This document shows, one piece after another, positions 1 to 10,000 of a stretch of 64,000 nt of DNA. Location of the stretch: assembly GCF_900112615.1 (NCBI RefSeq), contig NZ_FOMK01000002.1, forward strand, positions 248,001 to 312,000, read 5' to 3'. The DNA comes from Chitinophaga sp. CF118. Its GTDB lineage: Bacteria > Bacteroidota > Bacteroidia > Chitinophagales > Chitinophagaceae. Positions within the stretch are counted from its first letter, which is position 1. Each line of letters starts with the position of its first letter. Position numbers and translations under genes: made by a program. The notes under the pieces are model-generated. The model did no database searches, was not told the DNA's origin, and was given only the letters and a program-made list of their open reading frames with translations.

Positions 1-160
1 CTTAAAGGGACAAAGTCTGCGGAAAAATAACTAGCCGCAGTGTGTATGGATCATATCGTTGTTGGTTTTCCCGGCAATGATCAGAATTTACAGTGCACCG
101 AAATCTGGAAGATGAAATTAGGGAAGCGTATTTACAGCCATACTGCCTGGAAACAGGAAT

Positions 161-185
161 GCGGGTTCGAATCCCGTCAGGGCCA
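161..185 (+). pseudogene. tRNA 3'-end remnant (T-arm and acceptor strand)
   Basis: Positions 161-177 form a T-arm (GCGGG, loop TTCGAAT, CCCGT). They are followed by CAGGGCC (178-184) and discriminator A185, the 3' strand of an acceptor stem. The matching 5' strand would be GGCCCTG or a wobble variant about 75-90 bases upstream, and none is present. No D-arm or 7-base anticodon loop can be folded. A small hairpin at 146-157 (CCTG, GAAA, CAGG) could be a long variable arm, but that is uncertain. The piece therefore looks like the 3' portion of a tRNA gene, the usual target of tyrosine-recombinase integration. The amino-acid type cannot be told. Confidence 0.7.
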
Positions 186-188
186 CAC

Positions 189-216
189 AGGCGCATATCA
201 AAATGCGCCTTTTTTT
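189..216 (+). terminator. Rho-independent terminator after tRNA remnant
   Basis: Perfect 8-bp stem (AGGCGCAT / ATGCGCCT) with a 6-base loop, running into seven T. It starts three bases past the tRNA discriminator base, so it is probably the original terminator of the tRNA gene. Confidence 0.9.
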
Positions 217-447
217 ATTCGAATTTAACGACAACCAGTTCGTTTCCCAACGAGGTAAGCTATCCCCAAACTAGAAACTTTTCTATAGATCCTGATTAAA
301 ACTTAGGGTAAACTTGTCTTATCGTAAATCATAATCTTATGAAACGTTGCCCTTAACGTGTATTCCTTATTGGAGAATCCAGTATCCTGGGCAACCATGT
401 CTTGTATGAATTACTCCGTACCTCCATCAAAATATAATTAACCATAT

Positions 448-3400
448 ATGAATAAATCAGTTGGGATCGAAAAAGATATTGCAGTAGTAGGAATGTCTTC
501 CTTGTTTGCAAAAGCAAGAAACCTTGACGAATACTGGCAAAACATTGTTAAAGAAATAGATTGCATTACGGAAGTTCCCGAAAATCGTTGGAAAATCAGC
601 GATTACTACTCTCCCAACCCAACCGATCCCGACAAGAGCTACAGCAAGGTTGGCGGGTTTATTCCCGAAATAAATTTCAACCCTATGGAATTTGGGTTGC
701 CTCCAAATATACTGGAGCTTACCGACTCTGCACAACTATTGTCGCTTGTAGTAGCCAAAGCGGCATTGGAAGATGCAGGCTATTGGCAAAACGAAAAGTT
801 TAATAAAGAAGTACGCCAGCGCACCGGCGTTGTTTTAGGTGTTGGGGGTGGACAAAAACTATTGGGTACGCTTATTTCAAGATTGCAATACCCTATTTGG
901 GAAAAAACCTTAAGTGCCTACGGAATTCCTGAAAAAGATCTGACAGTAGTAATTGACCATATTAAATCGGCATTTCCAAAATGGGAAGAAAACTCATTCC
1001 CAGGCCTGCTTGGTAATGTTATAGCTGGTAGAATTACAAACAGATTTGATCTTGGGGGCACCAATTGTGTTGTTGATGCAGCTTGCGCTACATCTCTTTC
1101 TGCCATTAAAATGGCTGTTATGGAATTGCAACTGGGGCATGTGGATATGATTATTACAGGTGGAGTAGACACCGATGCCTCGCCGGTAATGTATCTTTCA
1201 TTCAGTAAAACGCCGGCTTTTTCAAGAGAGAACCAGATAAGACCATTTGATGATGAATCGGATGGAATAGTAATCGGCGAAGGTATAGGTTTAGTAGTAT
1301 TAAAGCGTCTTTCAGATGCCGTACGTGATGGAGATAAAATCTATTCCGTAATAAAAGGTATTGGAAGTTCCAGCGATGGAAAAAATAAAAGTATTTACGC
1401 CCCCCAATCATCGGGACAATCGCTGGCTTTAAAGCGCACCTACGAACAAGCCGGTTATTCAATGAATACCGTAGGATTGATTGAATGCCACGGAACCGGC
1501 ACTCCTACAGGCGATCCATCGGAGTTTGATTCGCTGAAAATAGAGATGGCAAACCAACCAGCCGAAAAACAAAGTATTGCTCTCAGTAGCGTTAAATCGC
1601 AAATAGGGCATACAAAATCAACGGCGGGAGCTGCTGGATTTATAAAGGCTTCTCTGGCTTTATATAATAAAATATTACCTGCTACCATCAACGTAACAGC
1701 GCCTAACCGTAAGTTTGATATAGAGAATACTCCATTTTATATCAATGCCTTAACACGCCCATGGATAAAACCTGTAAATATACCACGTAGAGCTTCGGTA
1801 AGCGCGTTTGGCTTTGGCGGCACTAATTTTCACGTTACGCTTGAAGAATACCAACCCGAACACACTAAACCATACCGCTCTTATACTTCTTCTAATGCAG
1901 TGGTATTAACAGCTGATTCAAAAGATGAATTAATACATAAAGCCGGTCAATTGCTCCAGCAGTTGGATGCGCCCAACGCAAACGAATTATTATCCGATAT
2001 TTCGGACAATGCTTTAAAAATTCCATTAAAAGGCAATCAACCTAAACTAGGCTTTGTAGCAGTAGATGTTCAGGAAACGATTTCTAAGTTATCAGCTGCA
2101 ATACAGTATATCAACACTACTGCAAAACCTGTTTTTGAACATCCCAAAGGATTTTATTATTCCGAAGACGATTTAGTAAAAGGAGGAAAAACCACTGCAC
2201 TTTTTTCCGGGCAGGGCTCTCAATATGTAAATATGTCAAGTGAAATGGCTTGCCTCTTCCCTCCTTTCAGGGAAGTATTGGGCAAACTGGATGAGTCATT
2301 TGTTAAAAGCGGAGAAAAAGCACTTTCAAAAGTTATATATCCGGTACCGGCATTTAACGAAGAAACCAAAGCTCAACAGAAGCAGGAACTTACTCAAACT
2401 CAATATGCACAGCCAGCCATAGGTGCAATAAGCATGGCATATTACAAATTGCTAGAGCAGTCAGGCTTTTCGCCCGATATGGTTGCAGGCCACAGTTTTG
2501 GTGAGCTTACGGCACTATGGGCTTCCGGGGCCTTAACTGAAGATGATTATCTTTTACTGGCCAAAGAAAGAGGCCGCTTTATGGGTACTAATACAGGCGA
2601 AGAGCGTGGCTCTATGCTGGCCGTTAATGCAGAGCTGGAACCTGTAAAGGACATCATTACCAACTTCAAAAAACTTGTTGTTGCCAATATTAATTCGGAT
2701 AACCAAATTGTACTTGGAGGAGATACAAAAGAAATAGAAACAGCATTAGCCGAATTTCAGCGTTTAGGATTTCCGGCAGTCAAACTACCTGTTTCAGCAG
2801 CTTTTCACACTTCATTTGTTGAACATGCTGCAGGGCCGTTTTCGGAGGTAATTGCCAAAACGAAATTCAAATCTCCCGAAATTCCGGTATACAGCAATAC
2901 GAATGCTGCTAAATACCCTGAAACGGTGGAGGCCATTAAAGCAACATTATCTTCACACATCCTTAACCCTGTATTGTTTAAAGATGAAATAGAACAGATG
3001 TATAATGATAATGCAAGGGTATTTGTTGAATTTGGACCTAAAGGGATATTAACCAATCTTGTAAAGAAAATACTAAACGGCAAAGAATTCATTGCCATTG
3101 CTATAAATCCATCGGAAGAGAAAGGCAGCGAATTCCAGTTTAAGGATGCGCTTATTAAAATGAAAATAGCAGGTTTAGCTGTTACTGAGCCGGATGTATT
3201 TAAAATACCTGCGCAAAAAAATATCGTTGCCGACAAGCTAAATGTTGTGCTAAGCGGCGCTAATTATCAAAGCGATGCAGCAATTAAAAAATATAATGAC
3301 GGCTTTGAAGAAATAAATAAATTAAAGCCTGTAGAAACTAAACACACACAGGAAATAGCAAACAGTCAACAACCGGTAAAAACTACGGCTGTAAGTATTG

Positions 3401-6400
3401 ATGATACTGCACGAGCAAGCGTCCACTCAGAGGCAGGGGCAAATACATTGTACAGCGATATTTTCCTAAAACAATTAGAAGGTTTTAAAGCCATTTCTCA
3501 ATTGATGGCAGAGCAGGTAAACCTTCTGGAGTCATTACAATCAGCATATACAATAACCGATAAACATACAGAAAGTAAACCAAAACCGTTTATTCCTGAG
3601 CCCCCCCTGGTACCTTCGCCGGCAAAGGCTGCTCCGGAGAACAATGTGATATCAACAACATCAAATGACCTTGTAAATTCATTGATGAATGTTGTCGGAG
3701 ATAAAACAGGTTATCCTACCGAGATGCTTGAACTCAGCATGGATATGGAAGCCGACTTAGGCATTGATTCCATAAAACGCGTAGAAATTTTCGGTGCCAT
3801 GCAGCAAGCCTTCCCAACAATAACAGGAGTCAATCCTAAGGAAATGGCAGTACTAAAAACGCTGGGACAAATTGCGGATTACCTGGGGGCAAAAACTGGC
3901 ATTACTACCGTTGCAACTCCACCTACTGCATCAGCGACACAAACAACAACCACTTCATCCGGACCAGATTTAAATGCCCTTGTACAATCCCTATTACATA
4001 TAGTTAGTGATAAAACAGGGTATCCTACAGAGATGCTTGAATTAAGCATGGATATGGAAGCCGACTTAGGCATTGATTCCATAAAACGTGTGGAGATCCT
4101 CGGTACCATGCAGCAAGCCTTCCCAACCATAACAGGAATTAATCCTAAGGAAATGGCAGTGTTAAAAACGCTGGGACAAATTGCAGAATACCTGGGGGCA
4201 AAAACTGGCACTACTACCGTCGCAACTCCGACTACAGCTTCGGCGACACAAACAACAATTGCTTCACCCGGAACTGATTTAAATGTCCTCAAACAATCGC
4301 TATTACATGTTGTTAGTGATAAAACAGGTTATCCTACAGAAATGCTTGAATTAAGTATGGATATGGAGGCCGACTTAGGCATTGATTCCATAAAACGCGT
4401 GGAGATTTTCGGTGCCATGCAGCAAGCCTTCCCAACTATAACAGGAGTTAATCCTAAGGAAATGGCAGTGCTAAAAACGCTGGGACAAATTGCAGATTAC
4501 CTGGGGGTAAAGTTAAACGGAACAGTCCAGGGAAACTCTTTGAGTTCAGAAGTAAAAAACTCAGAGCCCGAAAAAACAATCTTAACTCATCATAAGATTA
4601 AACGTTTTGAACCCCGCTTAAAATTCCTTCCTAAACCTGACAAATTGGTAATTGAGTGGAGCAAAAATGATACGGTCATCATAACTGATAACGGCTCAAA
4701 GTTATTGGTCGATGTGGTTGATAACCTCTTAAAACTGTCTGTAAATGTTGTACTTCTTCATATGCCCGAAAACATTAGAAGAAAATCGTCTAATACAAAA
4801 ATCGAAAACGTTACCCATGTATCTTTAAACAGTGTTTCTGATGAGACTATAAAACAAGCTTTTGATGAAATTACTCAAAAGTACAGCTCAATCACAGGTG
4901 TTATCTGCACTTCTGAAAACCATGATTCCTCTTCACTCAATACAATAATAAACGACCAGGCGTATATAAAAGCTGCGTTTTTTATTGCCAGGCATTTTAA
5001 GCTTTCATTAAACAAAAAAAATGCTATAGAGTCGAGGCCCTTTTTTATTTCGGTATCGCAAATAGACGGTTATCTTGGGTTTAATAACAATTCCAACCTG
5101 TCGCTGATACAAGGAGGTAACTCTGGCCTGATAAAAACTATTGGTTTAGAGTGGCCTGATGTTTTCTGCAGAAGCATAGATATACGGCCCGGAACAGATA
5201 GACAGGTTGCTGCTTCATTAATTATGGGCGAGTTGCACGATCCCAATATGGAAATAAAAGAAGTAGCACTTACAGAAAGCTCAAGAAACACAATTATTGC
5301 AGAAGAAATTGCTCCTGATCCCGATACCCTGAATCATTTACCGGTTACTTCAGGAGATGTATTCCTGGTTACGGGAGGAGGCAGAGGTATAACAAGTACA
5401 TGCATCACTAAGCTGGCACAATATTGCAAGCCTAAATTTATACTATTGGGCAGATCATCCGCAAACTTCTCTGAGCCAGTCTGGGCAAAAGGAGTAACCG
5501 ATGAAAAAAAGCTTAAGAAGGAAATTGCTGAACAGTTGAAGAATGAGGGTCAAAAGCCTACGCCTGCCGAAGTGCAGAAAATTTTTCAGCAGATTATTTC
5601 GAAGCGGGAAATAGAACAAACGCTTGCGGAACTTAAAGCAAATGGTTCTGAAGTAAAATATTTTCAGGCAGACGTGCGTGATAAAAAACAACTTGAGCAA
5701 GTAGTACAGGAAACCCGTTTAAAAATGGGCGAAATAACAGGTATTATTCATGGTGCAGGCGTACTGGCAGATAAACTCATTGAACAAAAATCGGAACAGG
5801 ATTTTGAAGATGTATTTTCCATAAAGGTTGGCGGCTTGCTTTCGCTGCTGGAAGTACTACCTCCGGAAAAGCTGAAATTCCTGTTGTTGTTCTCTTCTGT
5901 TGCGGGATTTTACGGGAATCCGGGACAGGCCGATTATGCCTTGTCGAATGAAATATTGAACAAACTGGCATTATACTTTGCGAAGTGTTATAAGCAATGC
6001 AAAACGGTTTCGTATAACTGGGGCCCATGGGATGCGGGAATGGTAAGCCCTGAGTTAAAAAAGGCGTTCGAAGAAAGGAATGTTTCTATCATTCCGCCTG
6101 ATTTTGGCGCGCAACTTTTTGTTTCAGAGTTAAGCAGTGTTTATGCAGGAAATACGCAGGTTATTGTTGGAAGTGCTCTCCCATTACCTCCGACGCAAAT
6201 AAAACCCGAACTCAGGAAGTATACGATTGAAAGAAAGTTAAAATTAGAAGACAATCCTTTCCTCAATGACCATGTAATATCCGGAAATGCTGTATTGCCA
6301 GCGCTTAACGCCATTGGTATGATAATAGATGGTACCAGGCAATTTTATCCGGGATTAAAAGTTGCTGCGGTTGAAGATTCGCGCGTGTTAAAAGGAATTG

Positions 6401-7071
6401 TGTTTGACGACAAATTCAGTGAAAACTTTGTTCTGGAATTAACAGAATTAGAAAAGGGCAACGATGAGGTTTTGTTTGAAGGAACGTTATATAGCCAGAC
6501 TAAAACGGGGAAAAAGCTAATGCACTATAAAACCCGTGTGTTGCTTTCCAGATATTTAAAGCCATCACCGGTTATTCCTGTTGAAAATATTGATAAAAAA
6601 ACCGGGATAATTAAGGGCGAAGTTTTATATGAAAATGGCACCTTGTTTCACGGACCTTCATTTAAGGGTATTACAGAAGTCTTGAAAATAGACAATGACG
6701 AACTCATTGTAAAATGCTTTATAAAGCCTGTAAACGAGGAGATTCAGGGACAGTTCCCGATATCGGATACCAATGCCTTCATAATGGATGTAAAATTCCA
6801 GGGGATGGTGGTATGGGCCAAACACCTTTTCAGCTCGGCCAGTTTACCCGTTAAAGTCATTAAATGCGAGTTCTTTAAACCTTTGCGATTTAATACCGAA
6901 TACTTTGTGGTGTATAAAATGCGCAGTGCCAATGGTGTGATAATGAGCGCGGATATTTGTAGCTGCGATAAAGACGGGAATATATATGTAGTCCTGACGG
7001 GAGCCGAAATAGTTTTAAGCAAAGAGTTGAATGGGGCATTCGCTAACAAAAAAAACACTGTGGCCTTATGA
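448..7071 (+). CDS. pfaA: PfaA-like iterative polyketide/PUFA synthase, KS-AT-ACPx3-KR-DH
   Basis: This 2207-residue multidomain synthase should build a polyketide or polyunsaturated acyl chain from malonyl units on its own carrier domains. The ketosynthase (about 8-462) has the full triad Cys213, His348, His388. The malonyl-type acyltransferase (about 583-890) carries Ser683 in GHSFGE. Three acyl carrier domains have the PfaA-type LGIDSIKRVE motif with phosphopantetheine serines 1108, 1211 and 1314. The ketoreductase has GGGRG at 1643-1647 and Tyr1830. A C-terminal dehydratase-like hotdog has HxxxGxxxxP from His1942 and Asp2114-xxx-Gln2118. Known marine PfaA proteins share this order but usually carry five or more ACPs. 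The stop overlaps the next start by 4 bases (ATGA), implying translational coupling. The family is certain; the product is unknown, and a carrier-activating PPTase must be encoded elsewhere. Confidence 0.93.
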   Translation: MNKSVGIEKDIAVVGMSSLFAKARNLDEYWQNIVKEIDCITEVPENRWKISDYYSPNPTDPDKSYSKVGGFIPEINFNPMEFGLPPNILELTDSAQLLSLVVAKAALEDAGYWQNEKFNKEVRQRTGVVLGVGGGQKLLGTLISRLQYPIWEKTLSAYGIPEKDLTVVIDHIKSAFPKWEENSFPGLLGNVIAGRITNRFDLGGTNCVVDAACATSLSAIKMAVMELQLGHVDMIITGGVDTDASPVMYLSFSKTPAFSRENQIRPFDDESDGIVIGEGIGLVVLKRLSDAVRDGDKIYSVIKGIGSSSDGKNKSIYAPQSSGQSLALKRTYEQAGYSMNTVGLIECHGTGTPTGDPSEFDSLKIEMANQPAEKQSIALSSVKSQIGHTKSTAGAAGFIKASLALYNKILPATINVTAPNRKFDIENTPFYINALTRPWIKPVNIPRRASVSAFGFGGTNFHVTLEEYQPEHTKPYRSYTSSNAVVLTADSKDELIHKAGQLLQQLDAPNANELLSDISDNALKIPLKGNQPKLGFVAVDVQETISKLSAAIQYINTTAKPVFEHPKGFYYSEDDLVKGGKTTALFSGQGSQYVNMSSEMACLFPPFREVLGKLDESFVKSGEKALSKVIYPVPAFNEETKAQQKQELTQTQYAQPAIGAISMAYYKLLEQSGFSPDMVAGHSFGELTALWASGALTEDDYLLLAKERGRFMGTNTGEERGSMLAVNAELEPVKDIITNFKKLVVANINSDNQIVLGGDTKEIETALAEFQRLGFPAVKLPVSAAFHTSFVEHAAGPFSEVIAKTKFKSPEIPVYSNTNAAKYPETVEAIKATLSSHILNPVLFKDEIEQMYNDNARVFVEFGPKGILTNLVKKILNGKEFIAIAINPSEEKGSEFQFKDALIKMKIAGLAVTEPDVFKIPAQKNIVADKLNVVLSGANYQSDAAIKKYNDGFEEINKLKPVETKHTQEIANSQQPVKTTAVSIDDTARASVHSEAGANTLYSDIFLKQLEGFKAISQLMAEQVNLLESLQSAYTITDKHTESKPKPFIPEPPLVPSPAKAAPENNVISTTSNDLVNSLMNVVGDKTGYPTEMLELSMDMEADLGIDSIKRVEIFGAMQQAFPTITGVNPKEMAVLKTLGQIADYLGAKTGITTVATPPTASATQTTTTSSGPDLNALVQSLLHIVSDKTGYPTEMLELSMDMEADLGIDSIKRVEILGTMQQAFPTITGINPKEMAVLKTLGQIAEYLGAKTGTTTVATPTTASATQTTIASPGTDLNVLKQSLLHVVSDKTGYPTEMLELSMDMEADLGIDSIKRVEIFGAMQQAFPTITGVNPKEMAVLKTLGQIADYLGVKLNGTVQGNSLSSEVKNSEPEKTILTHHKIKRFEPRLKFLPKPDKLVIEWSKNDTVIITDNGSKLLVDVVDNLLKLSVNVVLLHMPENIRRKSSNTKIENVTHVSLNSVSDETIKQAFDEITQKYSSITGVICTSENHDSSSLNTIINDQAYIKAAFFIARHFKLSLNKKNAIESRPFFISVSQIDGYLGFNNNSNLSLIQGGNSGLIKTIGLEWPDVFCRSIDIRPGTDRQVAASLIMGELHDPNMEIKEVALTESSRNTIIAEEIAPDPDTLNHLPVTSGDVFLVTGGGRGITSTCITKLAQYCKPKFILLGRSSANFSEPVWAKGVTDEKKLKKEIAEQLKNEGQKPTPAEVQKIFQQIISKREIEQTLAELKANGSEVKYFQADVRDKKQLEQVVQETRLKMGEITGIIHGAGVLADKLIEQKSEQDFEDVFSIKVGGLLSLLEVLPPEKLKFLLLFSSVAGFYGNPGQADYALSNEILNKLALYFAKCYKQCKTVSYNWGPWDAGMVSPELKKAFEERNVSIIPPDFGAQLFVSELSSVYAGNTQVIVGSALPLPPTQIKPELRKYTIERKLKLEDNPFLNDHVISGNAVLPALNAIGMIIDGTRQFYPGLKVAAVEDSRVLKGIVFDDKFSENFVLELTELEKGNDEVLFEGTLYSQTKTGKKLMHYKTRVLLSRYLKPSPVIPVENIDKKTGIIKGEVLYENGTLFHGPSFKGITEVLKIDNDELIVKCFIKPVNEEIQGQFPISDTNAFIMDVKFQGMVVWAKHLFSSASLPVKVIKCEFFKPLRFNTEYFVVYKMRSANGVIMSADICSCDKDGNIYVVLTGAEIVLSKELNGAFANKKNTVAL
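3700..4507 (+). repeat. Tandem ACP-coding repeat, 309-bp period
   Basis: The ACP segment of the pfaA-like gene repeats with an exact 309-base (103-codon) period. The same GATAAAACAGG start falls at 3700, 4009 and 4318, and the three active-site serine codons at 3769, 4078 and 4387. The copies are nearly identical at DNA level, including synonymous sites, and the first two share their Thr/Ala-rich linker. This suggests recent duplication or gene conversion. Confidence 0.9.
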
Positions 7072-10000
7072 GAGAGAAAATAGCAATTATTGGCCTTTCT
7101 GCTTTGTTTCCCGAAAACAAGACTGCGGAAGAATTCTGGGAGTGTATTTTAAACAATCAAAGCCTTACCTCTAAACCTACCGAAAAAGAGTTCAGAAAAG
7201 ACACTGATTATTTTTATGATGCTGAAAAAAATACAAATGATAAAACCTATTGCTTAAACGGAGCATTTTTAAGAGATTTTAAGTTTAATCCTGAAGGCTT
7301 TAAAATCGACAAGGATGAATTAACATATCTTGATGAAACATATCAGTGGGTACTTTCCACAGGCCGCGATGCACTGGAGAAAGCCGGCTATTGGAACAAA
7401 TCTCCGCTCGAAAGCTGTGGTTTAATTGTAGGAAGTCTTTCCTCACCTACCAGAACATCACGTTCTATACTAAATGAGTTGTATACCGATATTTCAGAGA
7501 ACGTCATAAAAAGCATTTACAATGTTGACTCCTTTTCATTACCACGCATTAATGAACCTCATTTGTGGAGCTTTTACAATGCCTTTTCTGCTGAAAACCT
7601 TTCGGCCCTTACATCAAAAGCTTTAGGACTGGGAAGAAGGCATTTTGCGCTGGATGCAGCCTGTTCATCTTCATTACATGCCATTGAAATAGCATCCTAT
7701 TACCTTAATACCCGCAAAGCAGATATGATGCTTGCGGGAGCTATAAGTAGTGCCGACCCCCTATTTGCAAACATCGGATTTTCACATTTTAATGCATTCC
7801 CTTCTCAGGGGAGAAAATCAAAACCGTTTGATAAAAGCTCGTCAGGATTAACCCCCGGAGAAGGTGCAAGTTTTGTGCTTTTAAAACGTTACGAAGATGC
7901 ACTCAGAGACGGCGATGAAATATTATCGGTTATATATAGCACAGGAATATCTAACGACGGCGCTGGCAAGTTTATACTAAGTCCTAATAAAAAAGGACAG
8001 ATAGCATGTTTTGAAAGAGCTTACAGCCATGTAAATATTTCACCAGAAGATATTTGTTACATCGAATGTCATGGAACAGGTACTGCTGTTGGCGATGCAA
8101 CCGAGATGGAATCCATTAAAGAATTTTTTGGCGAAGCATCCTCTCCATATCTGGGAACGGTTAAATCCAATACCGGGCATTTACTAACGGCTGGCGGCAT
8201 GGCCGGCTTAGTGAAAGTAATCAACAGCCTGAATAGTGATATAATTCCTGCAACTATTGGAATTGAAAATCCAGTGGATTTAAAAGAAAAAATAGTAACC
8301 CGGAATATTGCCTGGCCAAAAGAAAGCCTACGTTTAGCAGCGATTAATTCCTTTGGCTTTGGAGGCGCAAATGCTCATTTAATCCTTGGCGCCGGATCAA
8401 CAGCAAATGAGATTGAGATCTTTGAAAAATTGCAGCCGGCTGGCCGAATTGCCATTACAGGTATGGATGTTTGTCTGGGAGAAATTACATCGCTGCAGCA
8501 ATTGAACGAAGTCATTACAACGAATACAATTATAAAAAAACGGCTGCCTCAAAACCGCTGGTACGGCATTGAGGAACTGCAGGAACTTCTACTACGGTTT
8601 AATTTAAAAGAAGTTCCCGAAGGGAATTTTGTAGATGCGTTTGATTTTGACATACTACGTTATAAAATACCTCCACGCGAAGCATCCAAGATAGTTACAC
8701 AACAACTTTTGCTATTAAAAACTGCCGACAAGGCTATACAACAATCAGGTCTGCAAAAAGGCGGTAAGATAGGCGTTATTATTGCCATGCAGTCCGAACA
8801 GGCTTTGCACAGATATGCCGGCCGTCTGGATTTAAACTGGCAATTTAATGAGGCGTCAGAAAGCCAGCATGTATCAAAGCAGCAGTTAGTTAACGTACAG
8901 GAAAGTATCAAGGATTTTATTAATGACATTGTTCTCGAAGAACCTTCGATTAGTATTCATACAGGGATTGTCGGAAGTATTATGGCTTCCCGTGTTGCAG
9001 CCTTATGGGATTTTACCGGGCCGGCATTTACCGTTTCATGCGGAGAAGATTCATTTACCAAAGTGCTGGATATAGCCAAACTGCTGATAGAGGCCGGAAC
9101 CTGCGACGGAGTGGTTGCCGGGGCAGTTGACCTGGCCGGAGGTTACGAGCATATTTTGTTACGCAGTAAATTCGAATCAACAGATTATCCCATTGGAGAA
9201 GGTGCCGCAGCTTTTGTTTTGCAAAATGAAAATATGGTTGAATCGCCGGAAAAAAGAGTGCTTGGCTACCTGAATGATGTTGTAATAGAAGAAAATAAAA
9301 AACAATCATTTAGCGAAGAAGCCAAACGTTTTAAGGACGTTTCATATCTCGAATTCTCAGGAAGTTCAATATATAATAATGATTTTGTGAAGAATGTTAT
9401 AAGAGACCTCAAACCTTTAAAATCCGGAAGTGTAACGCCCAATGTAGGATATACTTATGCTGCTTCTGTTGCGGCCAGTTTTGCAAAAGCTTTGATACAG
9501 CTTAACAATCATCCCGCAAATGCAAAGGATCAGGTAATTATTGCTTCCTTAAACAATCATTCGGAAACTAACGGGCTAATCTCTGTTTCTGCCGGAAAGG
9601 CTCCCATTTTCTTAGATGGAAATGAGGCTACCGGAAACAAAACGGCTTCATTGAAGAAAATTGTAAACGGAGGGGGCCGGTTGGCTGATCATTTTTCAGT
9701 AATAAACAATCAACAATTACTGATAGCCGGGAATAATAACAATTCTAAAACGCATAATGAGGTTTACTCTTTTGAAGAAGCCTGCGCTGGAAAGTTACCT
9801 ACTCATAAAATGAATAATGAGGGTGTTATCTGGGATGAGAATGATCTGTTGAATTTTGCAGGTGGCTGTATCTCTGAAGTATTTGGAGATAATTACAAAA
9901 TAATTGATTCCTATAAACGAAAAGTGCGTTTACCATTGCCACCTTATTTACTGGTGAGCAGGGTTACCAGTATAAATGCAAAAACCGGCGAATTCAAGCC

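Noticed and set aside
60..187. Complete tRNA gene
   Set aside because: No acceptor 5' strand, D-arm or anticodon loop can be fitted within about 95 bases of the T-arm; the nearest GGTTTTC is too far and mispaired.
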